Positions 1 through 8,373 of a stretch of DNA of 64,000 nt are shown here, piece by piece; within the stretch, counting starts at the first letter, position 1, and every line of letters begins with the position of its first letter. Under the pieces are notes generated by a model. It was not told the DNA's origin, searched no databases, and saw nothing but the letters and a program-made list of their open reading frames with translations. Source of the stretch: Streptomyces lincolnensis (GTDB lineage Bacteria; Actinomycetota; Actinomycetes; Streptomycetales; Streptomycetaceae); assembly GCF_001685355.1 (NCBI RefSeq), contig NZ_CP016438.1:4340001-4404000 (forward strand), given 5' to 3'. Both the position numbers and the translations under genes were made by a program.

Positions 1-37
1 TCCGTACGTGCGCAGCCGCCCGTTCGACATGGAGGGG

Positions 38-982
38 TCAGGTGCGCGCGGGTGTCGTCTGCAGGAACAGTTCGAGCAGGGCCAGCAGCGTCTCGGGAGC
101 GTCCTCGGTCGGGAAGTGGCCGGCGCCCGGGATCTCGACCACGGGTGCGTCGGGGTAGCTGAGCCTGAACGACGGGATCACGTACTCGGGCAGCAGTGCG
201 GTGTCGCGCATCCCGACCGCCAGCATCGCCGGCACGGCGCGCAGTGCGGCGACGGCTTCCATGGGCGGCGGGCCGGGCGGGGGGCTCTGCGGGCCTTCCA
301 GGACCTGCCGGGGGAAGGCGATGACACCGCGGCTCTCGGCCGGGGTGGGGAAGGGGCTGGAGTAGGCGCGGATCCAGGTCGGCGTGGCGATCTCCGGTCG
401 GGCGACATGTTGCAGGTCGATCATCAGCTGGGCGATGGTGTGACCCGCGTTTCCGAGGATCTGCTCGAACGAACCGTCCGCGAGCGCCGAGTGGGCCCAC
501 TGGAACCACCGGCTCTCGGCGCCGTTGGCCTTCATCAGTTCCTCGATGCCCTCGGCGAGGGGCAGCACGGTGTTCACCGCGAAGATCCGGGAGATCCGGT
601 CGGGATGACGCAATGCGAACCCGGTGCCGACGGGGCCGCCCCAGTCACGGACCACCAGGGTGATGTCGGTGAGGTCGAGCGTGTCGACGAGCAGCGATTC
701 GAGATTGAGGATGTGTTCGCTCGCGTCGTACGTGCGATCCTGCGGTGTCTCGCTCTTGCCGAAGCCCATGTGGTCGGGAACGACCACCCGATGGTGACGT
801 GACAGCGGCCCGATCAGGTGGCGCCACTCGTAGCCCCACGTGGGCTCGCCATGCAGCATGACGATCGTCTGACCGGGCCGTTCGGGGCCCTCGTCGACGT
901 AGTGCTGACGGAAGCCGGCCGCCTCGTTGAAGCGGGCGGGATACGGCCACGTGCCGTCGAACGTCTCTTCAGCAGCAATCAC
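38..982 (-). CDS. Haloalkane dehalogenase-like alpha/beta hydrolase
   Basis: The 314-residue product has the alpha/beta-hydrolase pattern of haloalkane dehalogenases. HGEPTW lies at residues 44-49 (oxyanion region), VVRDWGG carries a nucleophile Asp at about 113 (Asp as in dehalogenases and epoxide hydrolases, not Ser), and GAGHFPTED near 287 carries the catalytic His. The predicted role is hydrolytic cleavage of a carbon-halogen or related bond in the cytoplasm; the substrate is unknown. The open frame starts at GTG 982. A better ribosome site (GGAGG before ATG 1031) lies upstream but in another frame that ends after 20 codons, so the N-terminus may have suffered a 1-base indel. The gene is divergent from the TetR gene and probably read from the promoter at 1242-1223. 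Confidence 0.85.
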   Translation of the reverse strand: MIAAEETFDGTWPYPARFNEAAGFRQHYVDEGPERPGQTIVMLHGEPTWGYEWRHLIGPLSRHHRVVVPDHMGFGKSETPQDRTYDASEHILNLESLLVDTLDLTDITLVVRDWGGPVGTGFALRHPDRISRIFAVNTVLPLAEGIEELMKANGAESRWFQWAHSALADGSFEQILGNAGHTIAQLMIDLQHVARPEIATPTWIRAYSSPFPTPAESRGVIAFPRQVLEGPQSPPPGPPPMEAVAALRAVPAMLAVGMRDTALLPEYVIPSFRLSYPDAPVVEIPGAGHFPTEDAPETLLALLELFLQTTPART

Positions 983-1190
983 GGGACATCGTGCCTTCCG
1001 GTGCGGTGTTGTCCGTACTGACCGCGGTCATGAGGTCCTCCGAAGCATTGGTTCCGAAGCAGCCTTCATCGGCTGGCTCGTTCTTGCGTCGAACTGCGTG
1101 CGACGCCCTGAACGTCATGAGTTCAACGCCCGAGCCGCCTCCGCGGCGTCGCGGTCCCGCACGCCCGGACCAAGCCTGTCCGGGGAGCTC

Positions 1191-1247
1191 AGGACCGTTG
1201 TGGACTGAACGGTAAGAAACCTAGATGGTTCTGTACTGGGTTGTCAA
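1191..1247. promoter_or_regulatory. Divergent promoter/operator module, copy 1
   Basis: Reading left, TTGACA (1247-1242) and TAGGTT (1223-1218) are separated by 18 bp and face the dehalogenase gene. Reading right, TTGTGG (1198-1203) and TAGATG (1222-1227) are also 18 bp apart and face the TetR gene. The imperfect palindrome AGAAACC-N4-TGGTTCT (1215-1232) covers both -10 regions and is the best TetR operator candidate. Near-identical modules lie at 2703, 5178 and 12845-12901. Binding by the neighbouring TetR protein is inferred. Confidence 0.7.
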
Positions 1248-1276
1248 GAAGGGTGGGTCGGTCGTACCTTCAATGC

Positions 1277-1900
1277 ATGGCCAGACCACGAAGTTTCGAC
1301 CGCGATCACGTCCTGCATGCCGCCGAGCGGCAGTTCCGCACCTCGGGCTACAACGGCACCAGCGTCGACGACATCAGCGCCGCCACCGGCCTGGGCCGCG
1401 GCAGCCTCTACGGCGCGTTCGACGACAAGCACGGCGTGCTGATGCAGGCCATGACCGGGTACCTTGGCCGGCTCGCGCAGGGTCCGCGGAAGGCGCTCGC
1501 CGGACCGGACGAGGGCGCCCTGGAACGCCTGCACGCCTACCTGCTCCGCGCCGTCCACGGAGTGCCACTCGCCCCCGACGTACCCCCCGCCCCCGACCGG
1601 ACGGGGGCGGCCTGCTTCGCCGCCAAGATGGCCCTGGAGATCGGCGCCTCCGACCCCGAGGTGCAACGCCTGGCCCACGACTGCTTCGCCGTAGTCCGCA
1701 CGGCCGTGGCCGAGTGCGTGCGAGCAGCCCAGCGCAACGGCGACATCGACCCCGACGCCGACCCCGACGACCTCGCCTACCTCCTGCTCACCATCATCCG
1801 CGGCAGCGACATCGTCGGCGCCTACGGCCACAGCCCCGACCGCCTCACCTCGATCGCGGAGAGCGCGTTCGCACTCCTGCCCCGCCCACGCCAAAGCTGA
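1277..1900 (+). CDS. TetR/AcrR family transcriptional regulator (copy 1)
   Basis: The 207-residue protein starts MARPRSFDRDHVL. Residues about 5-50 form the TetR helix-turn-helix (TSVDDISAATGLGRGSLYGAF), and the remainder is a helical ligand-binding domain. ATG 1277 is chosen because the family usually begins with a short basic MARP/RxF leader directly before the first helix; the frame is open for 12 more codons upstream. It should act as a ligand-relieved repressor of the divergent dehalogenase and, through shared operators, of the SDR, flavoprotein and efflux genes. A second, identical gene sits at 12931-13554. The regulon assignment is inferred from the repeated operator. Confidence 0.93.
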   Translation: MARPRSFDRDHVLHAAERQFRTSGYNGTSVDDISAATGLGRGSLYGAFDDKHGVLMQAMTGYLGRLAQGPRKALAGPDEGALERLHAYLLRAVHGVPLAPDVPPAPDRTGAACFAAKMALEIGASDPEVQRLAHDCFAVVRTAVAECVRAAQRNGDIDPDADPDDLAYLLLTIIRGSDIVGAYGHSPDRLTSIAESAFALLPRPRQS

Positions 1901-1931
1901 GAAGGGCACGGCCGGCCCCGCTGCACCGGCA

Positions 1932-2702
1932 TCCGATGCGGCCGGCCCACCTCGACGCCGCGCAGGCACGGCCCGCAGGTTTACGCGCCGCCGGGCGGTC
2001 GCCCGGGCGGTTGGCGAAGAACTGCGCCCGCCCCCAGTCGAGTTGCTCCACCGCAGGCGCGGTGTCGCCGGGCTTGAACCGCACGGTCAGCCGGCCGAAC
2101 GCCACGCCGCCGGCCAGACGGTGACACTTCGGCCACCGCTGCGCCAACTCGGACCGCGTATGCACGAATTCGTGCCAGTGCTCCGCCTCGATGCCCCGTA
2201 GAGCTGGTTGCCGTCCCCGCGGATGCGGGGAGCGGTACGGATTCCCGCTGGGCGTCGACGATCGGCGACCGGTCCGATGGTCGCCACCCCGCGCGAGCGT
2301 CAGCCTGACGTCCCGCTCACCCACGTGGCGGACGCCCCCCCGTGCAACCGGGACCACAACCGGCACAGGCGACCACCCTGCTGACGCGCAAGATCGCCCA
2401 GGCCCACGGCCGCCATCGCACACCCGGCCGCTCGTCGCCGCCCAGGGGTTCCGGTTCGAGCCGCGCCGGCCACAGGTCTGCGAGGTTCACCCCCGGCCTG
2501 CTGCTGGACATCACACCCGTGTCCGACGTCGAGACCAAGACGACGGGCCGCATGACCGCGCAGGACCACATGGCCCGTCCGGGCTGACGGCAATGGGCTT
2601 CCCTGCCTGTTCGCGAGGGGTCTCGGCGCAGGACATGGGAAAGACCGGCCCCGGCCCGGTGACCGCGCCCGCCGTGGCCGCCAGCGCCACCGCCCGACGT
2701 AC
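1932..2702. other. Gene-free stretch with possible protein relic
   Basis: No intact gene is supported. On the minus strand about 2020-2230 encodes a protein-like stretch (EHWHEFVHTRSELAQRW, then LTVRFKPGDTAPAVEQLDWG) with no clear start or partner domain. I do not recognise the family and read it as a relic. A short hairpin, CCCCGC-GGAT-GCGGGG, lies at 2215-2230. The rest shows no coding pattern I trust. Confidence 0.5.
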
Positions 2703-2760
2703 TTGACAACTCAGTACAGAACCATCTAGGTTTCTGACTGTTCAGTCCACAACGGTCACG
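2703..2760 (+). promoter_or_regulatory. Promoter/operator module, copy 2 (SDR operon)
   Basis: TTGACA at 2703-2708 and TAGGTT at 2727-2732 are separated by 18 bp. The same AGAACC...GGTTTCT palindrome as in the other modules covers the -10 (2718-2735). The block is almost the exact reverse complement of 1191-1247, and similarity continues through the leader to about 2795 (GGACAGG, then GGTCCGGGCGTGC). It drives the SDR-hydrolase pair. Confidence 0.75.
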
Positions 2761-2879
2761 AGCTTGGCCGGACAGGTTTTGGTCCGGGCGTGCAGGACCG
2801 GTGGGAACTGTGTCGACCTGAGCCCAGGCGACCCCGCGCAGGGCACGACGAAGTCGTGCCCGCAACCGAAGGAACCACC

Positions 2880-3695
2880 ATGCAGACAGCTTCCCCAGTG
2901 GCCCTTGTGACGGGCGCCTCCTCCGGGATCGGGCGGGCGGCGGCACTCGCCCTCGTGGGCGCCGGCTTCGCGGTGGTCGGCACGAGCCGCAACGCGGCGA
3001 ACGCCAGGCCGATCGCCGGGGTGACATTCCTCGATCTCGACGTGGCCAGCGACGAGTCGGTCCACTCGCTGGTCGAGGAGGTGGTCGAGCGGTTCGGCCG
3101 GATCGATGTCCTGGTCAACAACGCAGGCGTGGGCGCGGTCGGCGCGGGCGAGGAGAGCTCGATCGACCAGGCCAAGGAGGTCTTCGACGTCAATGTCTTC
3201 GGCTTGATGCGGATGACGAACGCGGTGCTGCCCCAGATGCGCGCCCAGCGCCGTGGCCGCGTGGTCAACGTCTCCTCGATGCTCGGTCGGATCCCGGCCC
3301 CCTTCATGGCCGTCTACGCCGCCACCAAGCATGCGGTCGAGGGCTACGCCGAGTCCGTCGACCACGAGCTTCGCGAGCACGGCGTGCGGATGCTGCTGGT
3401 CGAGCCGACCTACACACGCACAAGTTTCGAGGCGAGCAGCATGGCACCCGACTCGCCCGTGCCGGTCTACGCCGCGCAGCGGGAGGTCGCCCGAGATGTG
3501 CTGGCCACGGCCGTGCGCAGCGCCGACGACCCGGACGTTGTCGCGAAGGTGATCGTCGCGGCCGCCACCGATGCCAAGCCCAAGCTCCGCTACCCCGCCG
3601 GCCCGATGGCCAAACGCGTCAGCCTCCTGCGCCGGATCGTGCCCTCACGCGCCTTCGACCAACAAATCCGCAAGCTCAACCGACTGGCCGCCTGA
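2880..3695 (+). CDS. Short-chain dehydrogenase/reductase
   Basis: The 271-residue classical SDR has TGASSGIG at 11-18 (NAD(P) binding), NNAG at 80-83, a Ser in VSS near 132-133, and the YAATK catalytic pair Tyr146/Lys150. The enzyme should oxidise or reduce an alcohol/carbonyl with NAD(P)(H); the substrate cannot be told. The ATG at 2880 follows GAAGGA by six bases; open frame further upstream lies in the promoter leader and is not used. The gene is first in an operon with the small ORF at 3730 and the hydrolase at 3804, behind the shared TetR-type operator. Confidence 0.93.
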   Translation: MQTASPVALVTGASSGIGRAAALALVGAGFAVVGTSRNAANARPIAGVTFLDLDVASDESVHSLVEEVVERFGRIDVLVNNAGVGAVGAGEESSIDQAKEVFDVNVFGLMRMTNAVLPQMRAQRRGRVVNVSSMLGRIPAPFMAVYAATKHAVEGYAESVDHELREHGVRMLLVEPTYTRTSFEASSMAPDSPVPVYAAQREVARDVLATAVRSADDPDVVAKVIVAAATDAKPKLRYPAGPMAKRVSLLRRIVPSRAFDQQIRKLNRLAA

Positions 3696-3729
3696 CCCCG
3701 CAGCACACCCGGCGCCTGAGGAGGCGCAC

Positions 3730-3798
3730 ATGTCCGAAACCAGAGACGCTGAAGCCAACATCAGCATCTGTCGTCCGACCGCTCTTGGAAAAGACTGA
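3730..3798 (+). CDS. Small ORF between SDR and hydrolase
   Basis: A 22-codon frame begins MSETRDAEAN, directly after a strong Shine-Dalgarno sequence (GAGGAGG, about 5 bases before ATG), and stops 5 bases before the hydrolase start. It may be a translated leader that couples the two flanking genes, or the remaining N-terminus of a deleted gene. No homology is recognised; the ribosome site is the only positive evidence. Confidence 0.4.
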   Translation: MSETRDAEANISICRPTALGKD

Positions 3799-3803
3799 CA
3801 CCC

Positions 3804-4646
3804 ATGGAATTTGAACACGTCACCTTCGACCTGCCACACGGCACCTTTCACGCGCTGCAGGGTGGTGATCCCGATGGTCGGCCGACGGTCGTCCTGCACG
3901 GCTTCCCGGACCATCCGCTGACCGCGAAGCCCTTCCTCGCCGAGCTCGCCCGCCACGGACGTCGCGTCCTCGCACCCTGGCTCCGCGGTTACGCGCCGTC
4001 CCCGACCGCGGGGCCGTTCGACTTCGCCTCCCTCACCGGCGACGTGCTCGCGCTGATCGACCGCTGGTCTCCCGGGCGAGCCGTGGAGTTGATCGGCCAC
4101 GACTGGGGCGCCCTGATCACCTACGACACGGTCGTCACCGCGCCGGAGCGGATCGAACGCGCGGTCACGCTCGCAGTCCCCCACCCCATCACGTTCCTGA
4201 GCCGGCCGCGCCTCGCTCAGCTGCGCCGGATCTGGTACATGGGGCTCTTTCAACTGCCGGGAAGCGGCTGGATGGCCAGCGCCCGCGATCTCGCCTTCAT
4301 CGACCGCCTCTGGCGTCAGTGGTCGCCCGGCTTCTCGCTCGATCCAGCGCTGCAGGCGGAGCTGCACGAGCACCTGCGGGCGAGCATGCCCGCGCCCATC
4401 AAGTACTACCGGGCGATGCTGCGACCCGGCATGATCGGGGCGACGCGCCGCCTGTCTCAGCCGATCGAGGTGCCCCTGCTGCAGCTTTACGGTGCCGACG
4501 ACGGCTGCTTCCTCCCCCCGAAGGTCGACGACCGGCATCGGTTCGCCGCCCCGCACGCGATGGAGATCGTCCCCGACGTCGGTCACTTCCTGCACATCGA
4601 GGCCCCCGAGGCGATCGCGAAACGGATCGCGGCATGGGCCAACTAG
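3804..4646 (+). CDS. Epoxide-hydrolase-like alpha/beta hydrolase
   Basis: The 280-residue product shows HGFPD at 32-36 (oxyanion hole), GHDWGA with nucleophile Asp100, and DVGHFLHIEAPE with the catalytic His near 261. The Asp nucleophile places it with epoxide hydrolases and haloacetate dehalogenases. It is a cytoplasmic enzyme, probably working with the SDR upstream on the same substrate class. The last 50 bases and about 50 bases after the stop recur, inverted and about 93% identical by eye, at 17385-17482, showing that this gene or a close relative once existed there too. Confidence 0.9.
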   Translation: MEFEHVTFDLPHGTFHALQGGDPDGRPTVVLHGFPDHPLTAKPFLAELARHGRRVLAPWLRGYAPSPTAGPFDFASLTGDVLALIDRWSPGRAVELIGHDWGALITYDTVVTAPERIERAVTLAVPHPITFLSRPRLAQLRRIWYMGLFQLPGSGWMASARDLAFIDRLWRQWSPGFSLDPALQAELHEHLRASMPAPIKYYRAMLRPGMIGATRRLSQPIEVPLLQLYGADDGCFLPPKVDDRHRFAAPHAMEIVPDVGHFLHIEAPEAIAKRIAAWAN

Positions 4647-4739
4647 CGGATCACTCGACCCTCACGGCGAGACCACCGGAATGGGCGGCGCGGGGCGGAC
4701 TCTGACATGGCGTTGTTGCGGACTGCGGACTGCGGACTG

Positions 4740-5128
4740 CGGGATGGGGAGGATCTCCGCCCGGTGACCATCGTGCAACCTTCAACCCGGTCGGTCAGAA
4801 CCGTCAGGTGAACGCTGCTCGTCGATGAAGGCGACCATCAGCCGTTGCGGCGGTCGAGCTCCCCGACGAAGAAAGTTGTAGCCGCCTTCAGAATCGCCGC
4901 GTCCTCACGCAGCCGGCGGATCTCCTCGTTCTCCTCGATCGTGCCCCCGGGCGCCTCGCCACCGTCAATCTCGGCCTGAGCGCCCCAGCGCCACAACGAC
5001 TTCTGCCTCCCCCGACCTGCTTGGACACCGTCAGCGCCGCCGCAGTATTTGGTCGGGTACTCGGCACGGTGCTACAGCACCAGCCGGACGGCTCGGGCCC
5101 CCAGCGCGGGATCCACCTTCTTCGGCAT
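4740..5128 (-). pseudogene. IS3-family transposase orfA relic (with start of orfB)
   Basis: Read on the minus strand from ATG 5128, the sequence starts MPKKVDPAL and continues ARAVRLVL-stop-HRAEYPTKY. Further on, after a frame change, it gives ENEEIRRLREDAAIL and ends TTFFVGELDRRNG at 4838. This is the typical small OrfA (helix-turn-helix plus coiled coil) of IS3-group elements. An in-frame TAG and at least one indel break it. Just beyond, FIDEQRSPDG resembles the start of orfB. No terminal inverted repeats are recognised, so the element is dead. Confidence 0.75.
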
Positions 5129-5177
5129 GACATGCATCCTTCCACCTCAGAAAGATGCGGCGTCAAGCCGACCGAAC

Positions 5178-5240
5178 TTGACAACTCAGTACAGAACCGT
5201 CTAAGTTTCTTACTGTTCAGTACACAACAGTCCTGAGCTC
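5178..5240 (+). promoter_or_regulatory. Promoter/operator module, copy 3 (flavoprotein operon)
   Basis: TTGACA at 5178-5183 and TAAGTT at 5202-5207 are 18 bp apart. The operator palindrome AGAACCGTCTAAGTTTCT lies at 5193-5210, flanked by CAGTA and TACTG. A few substitutions separate it from copies 1, 2 and 4. It reads into the hydrolase relic and the flavoprotein gene. Confidence 0.75.
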
Positions 5241-5267
5241 ACCGGACAGGCTGCGTGCACGCCTGGC

Positions 5268-5383
5268 GCCTCACCATCCCGTCGCTCCACCTGTACGGGG
5301 CCATAACTCGGCGCAGGGCACTTCCTGCACCTCGAACAGCCCAAGACGGTCGCCGACCACATCCTGGGCTTTCTGAACAGCTG
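5268..5383 (+). pseudogene. Alpha/beta hydrolase C-terminal relic
   Basis: Between promoter and flavoprotein start, codons read PSLHLYGA, as in the strand before the acidic catalytic residue of such hydrolases. After a deletion they continue AGHFLHLEQPKTVADHI and LGFLNS-stop. This matches the His-containing end of the family. The gene has lost its N-terminal two-thirds and an internal piece. A shorter echo (HILGFLS) lies at about 6650-6682 before the next gene. Confidence 0.65.
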
Positions 5384-5452
5384 ACACCCCTCCCACCACC
5401 CGGAACTCGAAGGGTTGACCGAACCATGACTGACAAGGAAGGGCAGGAGGCC

Positions 5453-6469
5453 ATGACTGTGGCGACTCCTCCGTACGTGAGCGACGCGCTGGCCGAGCAG
5501 GCCGTCGACGCGGTGGTGATCGGCGGGGGTGCCGCGGGACTGAACGGTGCGCTGATCCTCGCCCGTTCCCGCCGCTCGGTCGTCGTGATCGACAGCGGCT
5601 CCCCGCGCAACGCGCCCGCCGAGGCCGTGCACGGCCTCCTCGCCCTGGACGGCACCCCGCCGTCCGAGATCCTTCGACGGGGCCGGGAGCAGGTGCGCCA
5701 GTACGGCGGACGCGTCGTGTCAGGCGAGGTGGTCTCGGCCGAGTCCGCCGCCCCGTCGACGGACGGGGACCTGCGGTTCACCGTCACCCTGGCCGACGGC
5801 CGCAGCATCACCGCTCGCCGCATCCTGGTGGCCACCGGCCTCACGGATGTGCTGCCCGAGGTGCCCGGACTCGCCGAGCACTGGGGACACAGTGTCGTGC
5901 ACTGCCCGTACTGCCACGGCTGGGAGGTACGCGACGAGCCCATCGGCATCCTCGCCACCGGACCGGCCTCCATCAACCACGCGTATCTGTTCCGTCAGCT
6001 GACCGAGGACCTGACCTACTTCACCCACGGCACCGACCTGGACGAGGACAGCCGCGCCCGCTTCGCCGCCCGCGGCATCCGCATCGTCGACACCCCGGTC
6101 ACCGAGGTCGTCAACGACGCGGACGGTGCCCTCGCCGGGGTGCGCCTGGCCGACGGCCAGGTCGTGGCCCGCCGCGTCCTCGCGGTCGCCGCGCCGATGC
6201 AGGCCCGCACAAAGGGCCTGGAAGGTCTGGGCCTGGAAGTGCAGGACCTGCCGAAGGGCCGCGGTTTCGCCTCCGGCCCGGCCGGCACCACCGAGGTGCC
6301 GGGTGTGTGGGTGGCCGGCAACGTCACTGATCTGGTCGCCCAGGTCGGGGCCTCCGCAGCGGCCGGCGCCCTGGCCGGCGCCGACATCAACAGCACCCTG
6401 GCCACCGCGGACACCGACGCCGCCCTCCAGAAGATCGCCGAGGCAAGCCCCACAGCGGCCACTCGATGA
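5453..6469 (+). CDS. Thioredoxin-reductase-like FAD oxidoreductase
   Basis: The 338-residue flavoprotein has GGGAAG at 24-29 (FAD dinucleotide fold), HCPYCHGW with a CxxC pair at 151/154, and a C-terminal GVWVAGN FAD motif. It resembles NAD(P)/FAD-dependent oxidoreductases related to thioredoxin reductase. The length fits the family, and both redox cysteines are present. The ATG at 5453 follows AGGAGG; ATG 5426 in the same frame has a weaker site. It heads an operon with the FAD monooxygenase at 6716. An internally deleted, inverted second copy is at 12605-12829. Confidence 0.88.
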   Translation: MTVATPPYVSDALAEQAVDAVVIGGGAAGLNGALILARSRRSVVVIDSGSPRNAPAEAVHGLLALDGTPPSEILRRGREQVRQYGGRVVSGEVVSAESAAPSTDGDLRFTVTLADGRSITARRILVATGLTDVLPEVPGLAEHWGHSVVHCPYCHGWEVRDEPIGILATGPASINHAYLFRQLTEDLTYFTHGTDLDEDSRARFAARGIRIVDTPVTEVVNDADGALAGVRLADGQVVARRVLAVAAPMQARTKGLEGLGLEVQDLPKGRGFASGPAGTTEVPGVWVAGNVTDLVAQVGASAAAGALAGADINSTLATADTDAALQKIAEASPTAATR

Positions 6470-6715
6470 TCTCGAAGCCCTGAGATCCCAGCCCGTCACC
6501 CGCTCCCCTCACTTTCGTCGGTGAGGAATCCGATCTGTTTCCCGTCCGGAAGCTGGTCAGTTTTCAGACGGTTCTCAGTCATGCCCGGCAAGCGGGCGGC
6601 AGGAGTGTCGCGCCGGGGTCAACGCCCCCTTCGACGTCCTCGCCCGCCTCGACGACTCCACATCCTCGGCTTCCTGAGCGGCCGACCCACCCCCCACAAG
6701 ATGAAGGACACGGCA

Positions 6716-7957
6716 ATGTCGGAGCGCAATCCCATGGACAAGAACACGACATCGCGGCAGCGGGCCCTGGTGGTCGGCCTCGGGATAAGCGGGATCACCT
6801 CCGCGCTGCGACTGCATCGCGCGGGCTGGGACGTGGTGGTGCTGGAGAAGGCCCCCGAGCGGCGCCGCGGCGGATACTTCCTCGCCCTATTCGGGGCCGG
6901 GCTCGCCGCCGCCGAACGGCTGGGCTTCGCCGATGCGGTGTCGAATCGCGTCGCTCCGGAAAGCGTGAGCTACGACGTCGACCGCACGGGCCGGCGCCGC
7001 CGCGGTGTGGGCTACGCCGATGTGTTCCCCGGGTCTCGACTGACGGTGCGGGGCGACATCGAAGACGCGGCCTTCACCGCCCTGCCCGACGAGGTCGAGA
7101 TCCGGTACTCGACCGTGCCGGTCGCGCTGGACCAGTACCTCGACGGGGTGGACGTCGAGATCCGCGACCTGACGACGGAGACGACGACCGTCGAACGGTT
7201 CGACCTGGTGGTCGGGGCGGACGGACTGCGCTCGACGGTGCGCCGGCTTGCGTTCGAGCCCGAGCCGAGCCCGATCCGTCGGCTGAACTACATGATCGCC
7301 GTGTACGGCCTGCCCGAGCCGGTACCCGGCTACCGCCCACAGGACGGGCTGACCATGGCCGAGGCGGGCCGATCGGTGTGGGTGTTCCCGTTCGCCGACC
7401 GTCCGCCGTCGGTGCTGTTCTCCTACCGCACCGACGACGTGGACGCCGAGTTCACCCGGCCGGCCATCGACTCGCTGCGCGCCGCCTACGGCGCCGAGCC
7501 CACCGGCTCCACGCTCGGTTGGCTGCTCGACCAGTTCGAGAAGGCCCCGGACCACCTGTTCGACTCCACCGAGCAGGTGCACCTCGACCACTGGTACCGC
7601 GGCCGAGTCGTGCTCGTCGGCGACGCCGCGTGGTGCCTGACCCTTTACTCCGGCATGGGGGCATCCGCCGGCCTGGCCGGGGCGGACCTGCTCGGCACCA
7701 TGCTGGAACGCCACCCGCACGACGTGCCACGAGCGCTGCAGGACTGGGAGGCCCACCTGCGCCCGTTCATCGACTACCACCTCGGCAGCGGTGTGAGCCA
7801 GCGCGGTTTCCTCACCCCGGGCAACCGCGCCGAGTTGCTGCTTCGGTCCGTGATGATCCGCCTCGGCCGACTGCCGATCGCCGGCCGGCTGCTCGCCAAG
7901 ACGAGGGCCAAGAGTACGCGGATGAAAAGTCTGGATATCGCCGCCGCCGCAGCGTGA
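6716..7957 (+). CDS. FAD-dependent aromatic-type monooxygenase
   Basis: The 413-residue class A flavin monooxygenase has GLGISG at 21-26, the GADGLRSTVR DG motif near 168-176, and VGDAAW (GD motif) near 301. These are the three FAD/NAD(P)H signatures of the PHBH/Tet(X) group. It should hydroxylate a small organic substrate or drug with NAD(P)H and oxygen. ATG 6716 has AGGA seven bases upstream; an in-frame ATG at 6701 and open frame to 6521 precede it but lack better sites. It is co-directional with the flavoprotein, 246 bp downstream, so it may share the promoter at 5178. Confidence 0.9.
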   Translation: MSERNPMDKNTTSRQRALVVGLGISGITSALRLHRAGWDVVVLEKAPERRRGGYFLALFGAGLAAAERLGFADAVSNRVAPESVSYDVDRTGRRRRGVGYADVFPGSRLTVRGDIEDAAFTALPDEVEIRYSTVPVALDQYLDGVDVEIRDLTTETTTVERFDLVVGADGLRSTVRRLAFEPEPSPIRRLNYMIAVYGLPEPVPGYRPQDGLTMAEAGRSVWVFPFADRPPSVLFSYRTDDVDAEFTRPAIDSLRAAYGAEPTGSTLGWLLDQFEKAPDHLFDSTEQVHLDHWYRGRVVLVGDAAWCLTLYSGMGASAGLAGADLLGTMLERHPHDVPRALQDWEAHLRPFIDYHLGSGVSQRGFLTPGNRAELLLRSVMIRLGRLPIAGRLLAKTRAKSTRMKSLDIAAAAA

Positions 7958-8373
7958 GTGGAGTTCCTCGCATACGAGCGGGAGAACGAGGCCGTCTGGG
8001 CACGCAACTTCGTCGGACGAGTGCTCGGACGCAGGTCGCGGGGATGGCCGGGAGGGTCATGTACCGGAGGACAGGCTGTTGTCCGGTGCATCGGGGTTCA
8101 CCCGAGCTGCCTGCTCCACGCGATCCCGCTCTTGCGGCGGGATCCGGCATGGCTGACCACCCCGCGACCGTCGGCGAGACGACAAGTCGGGGATGTGACC
8201 CGGTGGTGTGCACGCAGAAAGTGCCTTCCTGCGCGAGACGACGGAAGCCTTGGACAAGCCCTTTCGTCCCAGGTCAGAAGGCACTTTCGCGTTGCCGCTC
8301 ATGCTCGGACACGACCCCGGGTGAAACGCGCGGGCCAGGGTGTGTTTCCGTGCCCGTTGCCGCGCCGCCGGGC
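7958..8373. other. Intergenic region with long inverted repeat
   Basis: No gene is supported. The perfect 12-bp arms GAAAGTGCCTTC (8217-8228) and GAAGGCACTTTC (8277-8288) enclose 48 bp. This could be a bidirectional terminator between the convergent monooxygenase and MDMPI-like genes, or an insertion-sequence remnant. A similar 12-bp-arm structure with a 46-bp loop occurs at 11008-11077. Confidence 0.6.

Larger units (their letters stand above)
1175..1931. repeat. 757-bp perfect direct repeat, copy 1 (TetR gene plus promoter)
   Basis: This segment is repeated at 12829-13585 in the same orientation with a constant offset of 11654. Both boundaries are abrupt: the flanking bases differ immediately outside. 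The unit holds the whole TetR gene, its divergent promoter region and about 30 bp after the stop. No transposase and no terminal inverted repeats are visible at the ends, so it looks like a segmental duplication, a recombination product or an assembly artefact rather than an insertion sequence. Confidence 0.95.

Noticed and set aside
2206..2240. CRISPR type I-E-like repeat (CCCCGC-GGAT-GCGGGG)
   Set aside because: Only one copy exists, with no spacers, no second repeat and no cas genes; it is a simple hairpin.
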